The translations under genes were made by a program, and so were the position numbers. A model generated the notes under the pieces. That model ran no database searches. It saw only the letters and a program-made list of their open reading frames with translations, and was not told the origin of the DNA. Of a stretch of 64,000 nt of DNA, positions 35,956 to 44,690 are shown piece after piece (within the stretch, counting starts at the first letter, position 1; each line of letters starts with the position of its first letter). Location of the stretch: the NCBI RefSeq assembly GCF_025420585.1, contig NZ_JAOEGB010000018.1, positions 62,001 to 126,000 of the forward strand, read 5' to 3'. The DNA is from Planotetraspora sp. A-T 1434. Lineage in GTDB: Bacteria; Actinomycetota; Actinomycetes; Streptosporangiales; Streptosporangiaceae.

Positions 35956-37023
35956 ATGACCGTTGCCGATGAACGCAGTGACCCGGAGCCGGGAAAGGCC
36001 GTGGCGACCCAGGAATCGGAGGCGGACCTCGAGGTGCTGCACGACGCCATGACCCAGGTCCGGCGGGTCATCGTCGGCCAGGACCACATGGTCGAGCGGC
36101 TGCTGGTCGCCCTACTCGCACGGGGGCACTGCCTCCTGGAGGGCGTGCCGGGGGTCGCCAAGACGCTGGCCGCCTCCACGCTGGCGACCGTGGTGGGCGG
36201 CACGTTCGCCCGGATCCAGTTCACCCCCGACCTGGTGCCGAGCGACATCATCGGCACCCGCGTCTACCACCCGAGCTCCGAGCGGTTCGACGTCGAGCTG
36301 GGTCCGGTGTTCGTCAACTTCCTGCTGGCCGACGAGATCAACCGCGCGCCGGCGAAGGTGCAGTCGGCGCTGCTGGAGGTCATGGCCGAGCGGCAGGTCA
36401 CGCTGGCCGGGCGCACGCACCCGCTGCCGAGGCCGTTCATCGTGCTGGCCACGCAGAACCCGATCGAGTCCGAGGGCGTCTACCCGCTGCCGGAGGTGCA
36501 GCGCGACCGGTTCCTGTTCAAGGTGCGGGTGGCCCATCCGAGTGCCCACGAGGAGCTGGAGATCCTGCACCGGATGAGCGTCCGCCCGCCGGTGCCCCGC
36601 CCCGTGCTCGACCCGGCGCGGCTGCTGAAGCTGCAGGACCTGGCCGAGGAGGTCTCGGTCCACCAGCTCGTCGCCGACTACGTCGTACGGCTGGTCATGG
36701 CCACGCGGGCCCCCTCCGAGTACGGCCTGGGCGACCTGGAGGAGACGATCGAGATCGGCGTGAGCCCCCGGGCGACGCTGGGCCTGATCGCCGCCGGCCG
36801 GGCGCTCGCCCTGCTCCGGGGTCGTGACTACCTGCTGCCCGACGACATCCAGGACGTCGCCGTCGACGTCATGTCCCATCGGCTGATGCTGACCTTCGAC
36901 GCGCTGGCCGACGACGTGGACGCCGAGGACGTGGTGCGCCGCATCCTGCAGGCCGTGCCACCGCCGCTCGTCGTGTGGAGCAACCCGGGGCCGCGGCGGG
37001 AGGACCGGCGGGAGGACAGGTGA
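35956..37023 (+). CDS. MoxR family AAA+ ATPase
   Basis: 355 residues. Walker A GVPGVAKT (about 60-67; the usual GxxGxGKT with V and A), Walker B NFLLADEINRAPAKVQSALL (about 118), sensor 1 LATQNPIESEGVYPLPEVQR (about 155) and the arginine finger region DRFLFK. MoxR ATPases act as chaperones that mature or activate client proteins together with VWA-domain proteins. It heads an operon with DUF58 and VWA genes, the standard MoxR layout. The client is not identifiable from neighbours. Confidence 0.93.
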   Translation: MTVADERSDPEPGKAVATQESEADLEVLHDAMTQVRRVIVGQDHMVERLLVALLARGHCLLEGVPGVAKTLAASTLATVVGGTFARIQFTPDLVPSDIIGTRVYHPSSERFDVELGPVFVNFLLADEINRAPAKVQSALLEVMAERQVTLAGRTHPLPRPFIVLATQNPIESEGVYPLPEVQRDRFLFKVRVAHPSAHEELEILHRMSVRPPVPRPVLDPARLLKLQDLAEEVSVHQLVADYVVRLVMATRAPSEYGLGDLEETIEIGVSPRATLGLIAAGRALALLRGRDYLLPDDIQDVAVDVMSHRLMLTFDALADDVDAEDVVRRILQAVPPPLVVWSNPGPRREDRREDR

Positions 37024-37123
37024 GCGGCCGGTGAGCACGGAGGGAATCCGACGCGGTGAGCGAAGCGGCACGCGGGGGACGAGCGGCCCCCGAAGCGAAC
37101 GAGGAGCGGTGAGCGGCCGGTGA
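37019..37123 (+). repeat. 16-bp direct repeat framing an 89-bp palindromic insert
   Basis: GGTGAGCGGCCGGTGA occurs at 37019-37034 (on the moxR stop) and again at 37108-37123 (on the DUF58 start GTG). Between them is non-coding DNA with a hairpin CGGGGG...CCCCCG and gagcgaagcg/gagcgg-type words. The repeat looks like a target duplication around a small REP-like insertion that pushed moxR and the DUF58 gene apart. Confidence 0.7.
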
Positions 37124-38037
37124 CCACGACGCCCGAGCAGGCGCTGCGGCGGCTGGAGCTGACCGTGGTGCGGCGGCTCGACGGGCTGCTGCACGGCGGG
37201 CACCAGGGGCTGATCCCGGGGCCGGGCAGCGAGCTGGGCGACACCCGCGTCTACGTGCCCGGCGAGGACGACGTGCGGCGGATGGACTGGGCGGTCACCG
37301 CCCGCACCACCACGCCCCACGTGCGCGACCTCATCGCCGACAGGGAGCTGGAGACCTGGGCCCTCGTCGACCTGTCGGCCAGCATGGAGTTCGGGACCGC
37401 CGACGTCGCCAAGCGCGACCTGGTGATCTCGGCCGTGGGCGCAATCGGCTTCCTGGCGAGCCGGATCGGCGACCGGTTCGGCGCCTACATCCTGCACGGG
37501 GAGGACGTCCACCGCTACCCGGCGCGGCCCGGCCGGCCGCCGCTGTACGGGCTGCTCCACTCCCTGCTGAGCGCCCCGCCCGCGCGGGGGGCCACCGACC
37601 TCGGGCAGGCGGTCGAGATGATGTCCGCCGCCCACGGCAGGCGCGGCCTGAGGGTGATCGTGTCCGACTTCCTGGACGACCCCGGCGGCTGGGAGCGGCC
37701 CATCCGCCGGCTGGCCGCCCGCCATCAGGTGCTGGCGGTGGAGGTCATCGACCCGCGTGAGCTGGAGCTGCCCGACGTCGGCCTGGTGACGCTGGCCGAC
37801 CCGGAGTCCGGCCGCACCCGCGACATCTTCCTGTCGAGGCAGATCAGGGAGCGCTACGCGGAGGCGGCGTCCGAGCAGCGGGAGTCGACCCGGATCGCGC
37901 TGCGCCGCGCCGGGGCGGGGCACCTGGTCCTGCGCACCGACCGTGACTGGGTGTTCGACATCGCCCAGTTCGTCCTGCGGCAACGGCGCACCTCCCACCT
38001 GATACGCCGCACGGCCACAAGAGGGGGAGGAAAGTGA
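37120..38037 (+). CDS. DUF58 domain-containing protein
   Basis: 305 residues from the GTG at 37120, inside the second copy of a 16-bp direct repeat. DUF58 core: [20 protein letters not shown] followed by [20 protein letters not shown], a vWA-like fold with DLSAS as the MIDAS-like start. No membrane segments, unlike many longer DUF58 proteins. It works with the MoxR ATPase encoded upstream. It overlaps the next gene by four bases (GTGA). Confidence 0.92.
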   Translation: MTTTPEQALRRLELTVVRRLDGLLHGGHQGLIPGPGSELGDTRVYVPGEDDVRRMDWAVTARTTTPHVRDLIADRELETWALVDLSASMEFGTADVAKRDLVISAVGAIGFLASRIGDRFGAYILHGEDVHRYPARPGRPPLYGLLHSLLSAPPARGATDLGQAVEMMSAAHGRRGLRVIVSDFLDDPGGWERPIRRLAARHQVLAVEVIDPRELELPDVGLVTLADPESGRTRDIFLSRQIRERYAEAASEQRESTRIALRRAGAGHLVLRTDRDWVFDIAQFVLRQRRTSHLIRRTATRGGGK

Positions 38038-38981
38038 TCTTCCTATCGCCCGGCTGGCTCTGGCTGTTCGTCCTGGTGGTCGCGCTGGCCGCGGCGTACG
38101 TCGCGCTGCAGTTCGCCCGCCGCCGCTACACGGTGCGCTTCACCAACCTGGCGCTGCTGTCGCTGGTCGCCCCCGAGCGCCCGGCCTGGCGGCGGCACGT
38201 CCCGGCGGCGCTGTTCCTGGTCATGATGAGCCTGCTGATCCTCGGCGCGGCCAGACCGGCGGACGCCGTCCGGGTGCCCCGCGACCGCGCCACGATCATG
38301 ATCGCCGTGGACATCTCGCTGTCCATGGAGGCCGGGGACGTCCCGCCGACCCGGCTGATCGCCGCCAAGCAGGCCGCCCAGCAGTTCGTCAACGACCTGC
38401 CCGAACGCTTCAACGTCGGCGTGGTGGCCTTCGCCCGGTCGGCGGCCGTGGTGATCTCCCCCACGACCGACCACACGGCCGTCAACACCGCGATCTCCAA
38501 CCTGACCACGCGGCCCGGCACCGCGATCGGCGAGGCCGTGTTCAACTCGCTCGACTCGATCAGGTCGTTCGACCAGCGGGCGGTCACCGACCCGCCGCCC
38601 TCCGCGATCGTGCTGCTGTCCGACGGGGACAACACCTCCGGCCGGTCGGTCAACGAGGCCATCGAGGCGTCCACCGGCGCCAAGGTGCCCGTCTCCACCA
38701 TCGCGTACGGCACGCCCGAGGGCACGGTGACCATCGACAACAGGCCCATCCAGGTGCCGGTCAACAAGGCCACGCTGAAGTCACTGTCGGACGGCACGGG
38801 CGGCCGGGCCTACACGGCCGAGTCGGGCAGCGAACTCCGCGACGTGTACGCGCAGATCGGCACGTCACTCGGCTACAAAGTCGTCCACCAGGAGGTCACC
38901 CAGCGGTTCCTCATCGCCGCGATCGTCGCCGGGCTCCTGCTCGCTGGGGCGGCCATGCTCCTGGGCGCCCGGCTGCCCTGA
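38034..38981 (+). CDS. VWA domain membrane protein (BatA-like)
   Basis: 315 residues from the GTG at 38034. N-terminal helix ([18 protein letters not shown]), second helix near 60 ([19 protein letters not shown]), an extracytoplasmic von Willebrand A domain with [17 protein letters not shown] (about 92-103) and [10 protein letters not shown] (about 199), and a C-terminal helix ([20 protein letters not shown]). This is the BatA/BatB layout of Aerotolerance-type operons. Translationally coupled to DUF58. With MoxR it should form a three-part maturation system at the membrane. Confidence 0.92.
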   Translation: MIFLSPGWLWLFVLVVALAAAYVALQFARRRYTVRFTNLALLSLVAPERPAWRRHVPAALFLVMMSLLILGAARPADAVRVPRDRATIMIAVDISLSMEAGDVPPTRLIAAKQAAQQFVNDLPERFNVGVVAFARSAAVVISPTTDHTAVNTAISNLTTRPGTAIGEAVFNSLDSIRSFDQRAVTDPPPSAIVLLSDGDNTSGRSVNEAIEASTGAKVPVSTIAYGTPEGTVTIDNRPIQVPVNKATLKSLSDGTGGRAYTAESGSELRDVYAQIGTSLGYKVVHQEVTQRFLIAAIVAGLLLAGAAMLLGARLP

Positions 38982-39000
38982 AAGTTCACAAGGTCCGCCG

Positions 39001-39060
39001 CCCTGTGAACGGCCCTAGGGACGGCCCTGTGAACGGCCCTGTGAACGGCCCTGTGAACGG
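39001..39060 (+). repeat. Minisatellite, five 12-bp units
   Basis: Five adjoining 12-bp units fill exactly 60 bp: CCCTGTGAACGG at 39001, 39025, 39037 and 39049, and a variant CCCTAGGGACGG at 39013. It begins 20 bp after the VWA stop codon. Copy number is likely to vary between strains. Confidence 0.9.
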
Positions 39061-39174
39061 CACGCGGAAGCGGTGACTCACCATGGTTCAGTTTCCGGTA
39101 AAAGCCCTTTGGCCCCGGCTTGCGGAGGCATCGGTAGCGTGAACCCCCACATGCGCGACGGGGGGGTGCTCGCA

Positions 39175-39609
39175 ATGTCAGACGCCGAGAAGATCGTCGA
39201 CCAGGCCATAAGGACGCTCAACGATCACGACCTCGATGGCACGATGCGGTGGTTCAGCCGCGACGTCGTCAGGGTGGGCCCGGCAGGCCAGGCGGAGGGT
39301 CACGAAGAGGTCGCGTCCTACTACGCCCTGTTCCTGGACGCCTTCCCGGACGCTCGTGTGACGGTCTGGAGCACGTACGCATTCGGTGACATCGTGGTGG
39401 TCGAGGGCATGTGCACCGGTACGCATCGGGGTCCGCTGCTCCTGCCGGGAGGTGAAGTGCTGGAGCCGACCGGCCGAGGCGTCAGCGTCCGCATGTGCGC
39501 CGCCTTCACCGTCGAGAACGGGCTCATCGTCAGCTGCCGGAACTACTTCGACCAGTTGGAGCTTTTCGCTCGCCTCGGTGTGGGGCTCGCCGTCAATCCC
39601 GCGCCCTGA
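39175..39609 (+). CDS. SnoaL-like polyketide-cyclase-fold protein
   Basis: 144 residues from the ATG at 39175, eight bases after a run of seven Gs; the ATG at 39151 is in frame. NTF2/SnoaL fold: VDQAIRTLNDHDLDGTMRWF, then YYALFLDAFPDARVTV and a SVRMCAAFTVENGLIVSCRN strand with final helix. Ester-cyclase-like members act on polyketides, but most genomic ones are uncharacterised. No polyketide genes are nearby. Small and cytoplasmic. Confidence 0.82.
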   Translation: MSDAEKIVDQAIRTLNDHDLDGTMRWFSRDVVRVGPAGQAEGHEEVASYYALFLDAFPDARVTVWSTYAFGDIVVVEGMCTGTHRGPLLLPGGEVLEPTGRGVSVRMCAAFTVENGLIVSCRNYFDQLELFARLGVGLAVNPAP

Positions 39610-39718
39610 GCCGCGGGGACGCTTCGGGGCACGAGCGCTGTCCCAAAACCAGATCGAAGGTCCTCTTCCCCTTTGGACACGGGATCACCGGCTCCCGGGC
39701 ATTGGTACGTTTGGGCAC

Positions 39719-40330
39719 GTGGCACATTACTTCGAGGAGAGCCCCCAGGCGGCCAGCCGTCCCGGCCAGGTGACCCTGGTCCTCCCCGATCTGCACCTGC
39801 GGCTGGAGACCGACCGGGGGGTCTTTTCCCCCGACCGGGTCGACGCCGGCACCCGGGTGCTGCTGGAGACCGTGCCACCGCCGCCCGCCGAGGGCGACCT
39901 GCTCGACCTGGGCTGCGGCTACGGCCCGATCGCGCTGACGATGGCGTCGAGGGCGCCCGGCGCGACGGTCTGGGCGGTCGACGTCAACCGCCGCTCGGTC
40001 GAGCTGTGCGAGCGGAACGCCAAAAGCGCCGGCCTTGACAAAGTAAGGCCGGTTCACGTGGACGACGTGCCAGACGATGTCCATTTCCGGGCCATCTGGT
40101 CCAACCCCGCGATCCGCATCGGCAAGCCCGCTCTTCACGAGATGCTGACCCGATGGCTGGACCGGCTCAGCCCCGACGGCGTGGCCCACCTCGTGGTCCA
40201 GAAGCACCTCGGCTCCGACTCCCTGCAACGCTGGCTGAGCGACCAGGGCTGGCCCACCACCCGGCCGGCCTCCCGCGCCGCCTACCGAATCCTGAAAGTG
40301 ACGGCCCGGAAAGTGACACCCGCCCGATGA
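39719..40330 (+). CDS. Class I SAM methyltransferase (RsmC/RlmG-like)
   Basis: 203 residues from the GTG at 39719; a TACGTT box seven bases upstream suggests a leaderless mRNA. SAM motif LLDLGCGYGPIALTM (about 60-74), acidic loop VWAVDVNRR (about 84), and catalytic motif IV SNPAIRIGK (about 120). RsmC-type rRNA guanine-N2 methyltransferases have NPP here; this protein has NPA. The end AYRILKVTAR is typical. It overlaps the TrmH-family gene by four bases, so two RNA-methylation genes are coupled. Confidence 0.88.
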   Translation: MAHYFEESPQAASRPGQVTLVLPDLHLRLETDRGVFSPDRVDAGTRVLLETVPPPPAEGDLLDLGCGYGPIALTMASRAPGATVWAVDVNRRSVELCERNAKSAGLDKVRPVHVDDVPDDVHFRAIWSNPAIRIGKPALHEMLTRWLDRLSPDGVAHLVVQKHLGSDSLQRWLSDQGWPTTRPASRAAYRILKVTARKVTPAR

Positions 40331-40881
40331 GCACCCCGAACCCGCGCAGGCAACTGCGGCCGACCGATGTCAAGCGGCTGAACCGCACCTGGCGCCGCAA
40401 CACCCAGGGACGGCTCGCGCTGATCGTGGAGTCGGTGACGGGCCCGTTCAACGTCGGGTCGATCTTCCGCACGGCCGCCGCCTTCGGCGTGGACACGATC
40501 TGGCTCGCCGGGAACGCCACGCCGCCGACGAACCCCAAGGCGCAGAAGACCGCGCTCGGCACCGACCGGCTCGTCGAGTGGCACGAGCCCGTCCCGGTCT
40601 CCGAGGCCGTCAGGGCCGCCAAGGAGGACGGGTTCACCGTCGTCGCCGTCGAGCTGACCGGCGACGCCGTACCGCTGCCGGAGGCCAAGCTGGGCGGAGA
40701 CGTGTGCCTGGTGCTCGGCAGCGAGGACCACGGCTGCTCCCCCGCCTCGCTCGAAGCGGCCGACGGCGTCGTCTACATCCCGCAGGTCGGAAGGGTCGGC
40801 TCCTTCAACGTGGCGGTCGCGGCCGCCATCGTGATCGCCGAGGTCAGGCGGCAGGAATGGGTCTCAATGGGGAGCTCGTGA
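40327..40881 (+). CDS. TrmH/SpoU family RNA 2'-O-methyltransferase
   Basis: 184 residues. SPOUT knot motifs: motif 1 NVGSIFRTAAAFGV (about 37-50), motif 2 LVLGSEDHGCS (about 125) and motif 3 IPQVGRVGSFNVAVAAAI (about 147). Uses SAM to methylate ribose in tRNA or rRNA. It lacks the N-terminal substrate domain of TsnR/RlmB, like TrmL-type short members. ATGA overlap with the upstream methyltransferase indicates co-translation. Confidence 0.93.
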   Translation: MSTPNPRRQLRPTDVKRLNRTWRRNTQGRLALIVESVTGPFNVGSIFRTAAAFGVDTIWLAGNATPPTNPKAQKTALGTDRLVEWHEPVPVSEAVRAAKEDGFTVVAVELTGDAVPLPEAKLGGDVCLVLGSEDHGCSPASLEAADGVVYIPQVGRVGSFNVAVAAAIVIAEVRRQEWVSMGSS

Positions 40882-40939
40882 CCCAAATCTTCACCGGTGC
40901 TCGCTGACGGCACGGCCTGGCAACCGGCATACTCTGCTC

Positions 40940-41743
40940 GTGCAGCGCCGCTACCCGTTTCTCGACCACCCGGGGCCGCTGGCCTTCGCGCACCGCGGAG
41001 GGGCGGCGGAGGGCCGGGAGAACACCATGTCCGCTTTCTCCAGGGCCGTGGACCTCGGCTACTCCTACCTGGAGACCGACGCTCACGCCACCGCGGACGG
41101 CGTGCTGCTCGCCTTCCACGACCACACCCTCGACCGTGTGACGGATCGCGCCGGCCGGATCTCCCAGCTCCCCTACCGCGAGGTCCGGAAGGCCCGCATC
41201 GGCGGCGCCGAGGAGATCCCGCTGATCGAGGAGCTGCTCGGCACGTGGCCCGACGTGCGGTTCAACATCGACGTCAAGGAGACCCCGGCGATCCTGCCGC
41301 TGGCCCGGGCCATCCGCCGCACCGGCGCCTACGACCGGGTCTGCCTCACGTCGTTCTCCGACCTGCGGCTCGCCCAGGCCCGCAAGGCGATCGGCCGTGA
41401 GGTCTGCTCGTCGCTCGGCCCCCGAGGTGTCGCCGCGCTCCGCACCGCCGCCCTGGGAGGCGGCTACGGCCGGCTCCTGACCGGCCTCGCCCGCGCCGGG
41501 GTGCCGTGCGCCCAGATCCCGATCGGCTTCCGGGGCCTGCGCGTCACCAGCCGCTCCCTCGTCCGTACGGCTCACGCCATCGGCATGCAGGTCCACGTCT
41601 GGACGATCGACGACCCCGTGACAATGGGACGCCTGCTCGACCTCGGCGTCGACGGGATCATGACCGACAACATCACCGGCCTGCGCGACGTGCTCGACCG
41701 CCGAGGGCAGTGGCACCCTCGCGAGACCCTCAGGCCTACTTAG
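40940..41743 (+). CDS. Glycerophosphodiester phosphodiesterase
   Basis: 267 residues, GTG start at 40940 just after a TACTCT box (40930-40935). TIM barrel with metal and catalytic residues FAHRGGAAEGRENTM (about 16-30), YLETDAHATADGVLLAFHDH (about 43-62) and a C-terminal WTIDDPVTM / VDGIMTDN block. No signal peptide, so it is cytoplasmic. It releases glycerol-3-phosphate from deacylated phospholipid head groups (EC 3.1.4.46). Followed closely (21 bp) by an MFS transporter gene. Confidence 0.92.
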   Translation: MQRRYPFLDHPGPLAFAHRGGAAEGRENTMSAFSRAVDLGYSYLETDAHATADGVLLAFHDHTLDRVTDRAGRISQLPYREVRKARIGGAEEIPLIEELLGTWPDVRFNIDVKETPAILPLARAIRRTGAYDRVCLTSFSDLRLAQARKAIGREVCSSLGPRGVAALRTAALGGGYGRLLTGLARAGVPCAQIPIGFRGLRVTSRSLVRTAHAIGMQVHVWTIDDPVTMGRLLDLGVDGIMTDNITGLRDVLDRRGQWHPRETLRPT

Positions 41744-41764
41744 GCCACTTAGGCAAGGAGAACC

Positions 41765-43186
41765 ATGACCGCCCCCCTGGTCATCGAAGCCGAGACGCCC
41801 CAGGCGCGCAGGCGCGAGCAACGCGGCTGGTACTGGTACGACTGGGCCAACTCGGCCTTCTACACCACGATCATCTCGGTCTTCCTCGGGCCCTACCTCA
41901 TCCCGGTCGCCAAGACCGCGGCCTGCCGCCAGGACTTCCCGTCCATGCCCGCGGACACGTGCGTGCGGGACTTCGACAGGCTCGCCACGAACCGTCTCGG
42001 CTTCGTCGACGTGCTCGGAGCCGACATCCGGCCCGCGGCGTTCTTCGGGCTCGTCCTCACGGCGTCGGTGCTGCTGCAGATCGTCCTGCTGCCCATCGTC
42101 GGGGCGCTGGCCGACCACACCGGCCGCAAGAAGGAGCTCCTCGGCGGGTTCGCCTACGCCGGCGCGCTGGCGACCCTGGGACTGTTCTTCGTCGCCGGTG
42201 ACCGCTACCTCCTCGGCGGCGTCCTGTTCATCCTGGCCAACGTCTCCTACGGCGCGTCGATCGTCGTCTACGACTCGTTCCTGCCGCAGATCTCCGCCGC
42301 GGACGAGCGCGACGCGGTCTCCTCACGCGGCTGGGCCATCGGTTACCTCGGCGGCTTCCTCCTGCTCGCGCTCAACCTCGTGCTGTTCCTGAAGCACGAC
42401 GCCCTGGGGCTGTCCGAGGGCATGGCCGTACGGATCTGCATGATGTCGGCCGGGCTGTGGTGGGCGATCTTCACGATCATCCCGCTGCTGGCCCTGCGCA
42501 ACCGGCCCGTGCCGCCGCACGAGAGCACGGCGCTGCGCTCGGTCGGCGGGAGCTTCCGCCAGCTCGGCCGGACCCTCGCCGAGCTGCGCCGCTACCCCGG
42601 CACCCTGCTCTTCCTCGTGGCCTACCTGATCTACAACGACGGCGTGCAGACGGTCATCGGCAACTCGGCCGCCTACGCCTCCGAGGCGCTCAAGCTCAGC
42701 AAGACCGTGCAGATCACCGCCATCCTCATGGTCCAGCTCGTCGCGTTCCTCGGCGCGCTGTTCCTGGGCCTGCTCGCCCGCCGGTACGGCACCAAGCGGA
42801 CGGTGCTGGGCAGCCTGGTGGTGTGGACGGCGATCGTCGTCGTGGCCGTCTTCCTCCGCGAGGGCGCCGCGACGCAGTTCTACGCCATGGGCTTCGCCAT
42901 CGCCCTCGTCCTGGGCGGCACGCAGGCGCTGTCCCGGTCGCTCTACTCCCACGTGATCCCCCGGGGCCGGGAGGCGGAGTATTTCAGCCTGCTGCAGATC
43001 AGCGACAAGGGGTCGGCCTTCATCGGCGCGCTGACCGTCACGCTGGCGCTGCAGTTCTCCAACAGCTACCGGGTGGCGATCGTCTCACTTGTGGTGTTCT
43101 TCATCATCGGCTTCGTGATGCTCATGGCCGTCAACCTGCCCAAGGCCATCCGCGAGGCGGGCAATGAGGTGCCAGAGCACATCTGA
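41765..43186 (+). CDS. MFS transporter, UMF1/Atg22 type
   Basis: 473 residues, ATG with aaggag upstream. The start REQRGWYWYDWANSAFYTTI is the diagnostic sequence of the UMF1 family (Atg22-like vacuolar amino-acid exporters in fungi). An extracytoplasmic loop with three Cys (CRQDFPSMPADTCVRDF, about 57-73) follows helix 1, and GALADHTGRKKELLGGFAYA is motif A. Twelve helices. Bacterial substrates are unknown. Likely in one operon with the GDPD gene. Confidence 0.92.
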   Translation: MTAPLVIEAETPQARRREQRGWYWYDWANSAFYTTIISVFLGPYLIPVAKTAACRQDFPSMPADTCVRDFDRLATNRLGFVDVLGADIRPAAFFGLVLTASVLLQIVLLPIVGALADHTGRKKELLGGFAYAGALATLGLFFVAGDRYLLGGVLFILANVSYGASIVVYDSFLPQISAADERDAVSSRGWAIGYLGGFLLLALNLVLFLKHDALGLSEGMAVRICMMSAGLWWAIFTIIPLLALRNRPVPPHESTALRSVGGSFRQLGRTLAELRRYPGTLLFLVAYLIYNDGVQTVIGNSAAYASEALKLSKTVQITAILMVQLVAFLGALFLGLLARRYGTKRTVLGSLVVWTAIVVVAVFLREGAATQFYAMGFAIALVLGGTQALSRSLYSHVIPRGREAEYFSLLQISDKGSAFIGALTVTLALQFSNSYRVAIVSLVVFFIIGFVMLMAVNLPKAIREAGNEVPEHI

Positions 43187-43230
43187 GCCGTGCGCGCCGG
43201 AAAAAGCGCGATTGGATCAGGTCTCTGGTG

Positions 43231-43256
43231 GGAATCCACACACGGTATCAAGCGTT
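43231..43256 (+). promoter_or_regulatory. SigR-type promoter for rbpA
   Basis: GGAAT (43231-43235), exactly 18 bases, then GTT (43254-43256). This is the SigR/SigH disulfide-stress consensus known from Streptomyces, where rbpA is a SigR target. It lies 54 bp before the rbpA start. Confidence 0.8.
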
Positions 43257-43309
43257 GTACGCGGTGGAGACAAACCCCTCTAAGGCGGGGACCTCAGGAG
43301 GCTTAGAAC

Positions 43310-43654
43310 ATGGGCGAGCGTGCACTTCGCGGTACCCGGCTCGGCGCTACCAGCTACGAGAACGACCGCAACACCGATCTGGCTCCGCGCCAGGAGGTGT
43401 CCTACACCTGCCCTAAGGGCCATCACACCACCGTACCGCTTGCCGCCGAGGCGGAGATCCCCGCGACCTGGGAGTGCCGCAGCTGCGGCTCCCCGGCTCT
43501 CCGGATGGACGCCGAGCAGCCCCAGCAGAAGAAGGCCAAGCCGCCCCGGACCCACTGGGACATGCTGCTGGAGCGGCGCTCCATCGAGGACCTCGAGGAG
43601 GTCCTCAACGAGCGTCTCGCCATCCTCCGGGCCCAGCGGCGCAAGAGCGCGTAG
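43310..43654 (+). CDS. rbpA: RNA polymerase-binding protein RbpA
   Basis: 114 residues. Actinobacteria-specific factor that binds RNA polymerase and the principal sigma factor and stabilises open complexes. The zinc-ribbon core has SYTCPKGHHTTVPLAAEAE (about 32-50) and WECRSCGSPAL (about 54-64), giving one Cys/His and one CxxC pair. The basic linker and sigma-interaction helix (RTHWDMLLERRSIEDLEEVL, about 80-99) follow. aggagg lies eight bases before the ATG. A SigR promoter precedes the gene and a classical terminator follows it. Confidence 0.96.
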   Translation: MGERALRGTRLGATSYENDRNTDLAPRQEVSYTCPKGHHTTVPLAAEAEIPATWECRSCGSPALRMDAEQPQQKKAKPPRTHWDMLLERRSIEDLEEVLNERLAILRAQRRKSA

Positions 43655-43670
43655 ACGGCAGGTAAGGGAG

Positions 43671-43707
43671 ACGCCCCCGGTAGACCACTACCGGGGGCGT
43701 TTTCTTT
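43671..43707 (+). terminator. Intrinsic terminator of rbpA
   Basis: Stem ACGCCCCCGGTAG (43671-43683) pairs perfectly with CTACCGGGGGCGT (43688-43700); loop ACCA; followed by TTTTCTTT. A textbook rho-independent terminator. Confidence 0.92.
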
Positions 43708-43811
43708 GTGCCCGCGAGTTCTTCTGTGCTCCGCGAGAAACCGCGTGGGCGCCGTCGCCGAGGTCGCCGCCGCCGTGCGTCATCCCATGGCGTCCGACGC
43801 GGCGGGTGGGA

Positions 43812-43922
43812 CGCCAGGTCGAGCAGTTCGTCGACAGACCATTGGTCATAAGCGTGCTCGCCGTACTTGACGGCGAGCACGTGCCCGTCACGGCTGATCA
43901 GGAAGTCGGCGGGAAGGCCGAG
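43812..43922 (-). pseudogene. Peroxiredoxin-like (AhpC/TSA) C-terminal fragment
   Basis: Minus-strand GLPADFLISRDGHVLAVKYG then EHAYDQWSVDELLDLA matches the end of a redoxin-family protein, but the normal stop is gone and nothing upstream continues it; the cysteine half is missing. The rest of 43708-44103 shows no gene. A 14-bp direct repeat TTGACCAGACCGCG is at 44055-44068 and 44078-44091. Confidence 0.5.
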
Positions 43923-44103
43923 CCGACCGCCATGCGGCCTGGCCGCGTTCACTCACTCACGGCCAACTGGCCGCGGCCGCCCTCGCCGTCATCGACCGAG
44001 ACGGGCTTCCTGGGCTCTGGACCTGCGGAGCCCGGGGGGACGGCGACTTCCGTTTTGACCAGACCGCGTGCCGACGCTTGACCAGACCGCGAGCTGACAC
44101 GGC

Positions 44104-44577
44104 TCAGGCGTCGTCTTGGGCGAGCCTGGCGAGGAGCCGGTGGAACACGTCACCGAGCTGGTCGAGCTCCTCGTCGGTCAGCGGATCGAAGAAATACCGC
44201 CGGACGGTCTCCACGTGCTCCGGCGCGGCGGCCTCGATCGCGGACCGGCCTGCGGCGGTCAACCGCACGATGGAGCCCCGGGCGTCTTCCGCGCATTCCT
44301 CCCGGGCCACGAGCCCCCGCTTCTCCATCCGGCCGACCTGGTGCGACAGCCGGCTGCGGTCCCAGCCGACGGACAGGCCGAGGTCACGGGCCCGCAAGGC
44401 ACCCTTGGGCGCCTCGGACAGCGGTACGAGCAGCGCGTAGTCGGCACCGGACAGACCCGCGTCGCGGACGAGCTGCCGTTCGAGCGCGCTCTGCAGCTCG
44501 CGGCGCACATCGCGATAGGCCTGCCAGATGCGGGCCTCCCGCTCATCAAGCCATCGCGGTTCCGTCATGATGGTCAT
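44104..44577 (-). CDS. MarR family transcriptional regulator
   Basis: 157 residues from the ATG at 44577 (or MTEPRW at 44568). Winged HTH: GADYALLVPLSEAPKGALRA, then DLGLSVGWDRSRLSHQVGRM, and wing EDARGSIVRLTAAGR. Typical of the actinobacterial MarR group that regulates flavin or drug-handling genes. The adjacent genes (APC permease, tail to tail-like arrangement of fragments) give no clear target. Confidence 0.9.
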   Translation of the reverse strand: MTIMTEPRWLDEREARIWQAYRDVRRELQSALERQLVRDAGLSGADYALLVPLSEAPKGALRARDLGLSVGWDRSRLSHQVGRMEKRGLVAREECAEDARGSIVRLTAAGRSAIEAAAPEHVETVRRYFFDPLTDEELDQLGDVFHRLLARLAQDDA

Positions 44578-44690
44578 GATAGGCCTTTTGTTGATGCGTC
44601 ACGTAACCCGCGCGGCCGCCTCAAGGACCAGAGCTCAGCTGAGCGGCGCGCCGACCCCTGTTTGACCGACGTGGTGTCCAGCCGAGGTGC

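Noticed and set aside
44055-44091. 14-bp direct repeat TTGACCAGACCGCG as regulatory iterons
   Set aside because: Only two copies, next to a gene fragment and behind the MarR stop codon; nothing ties it to a promoter.
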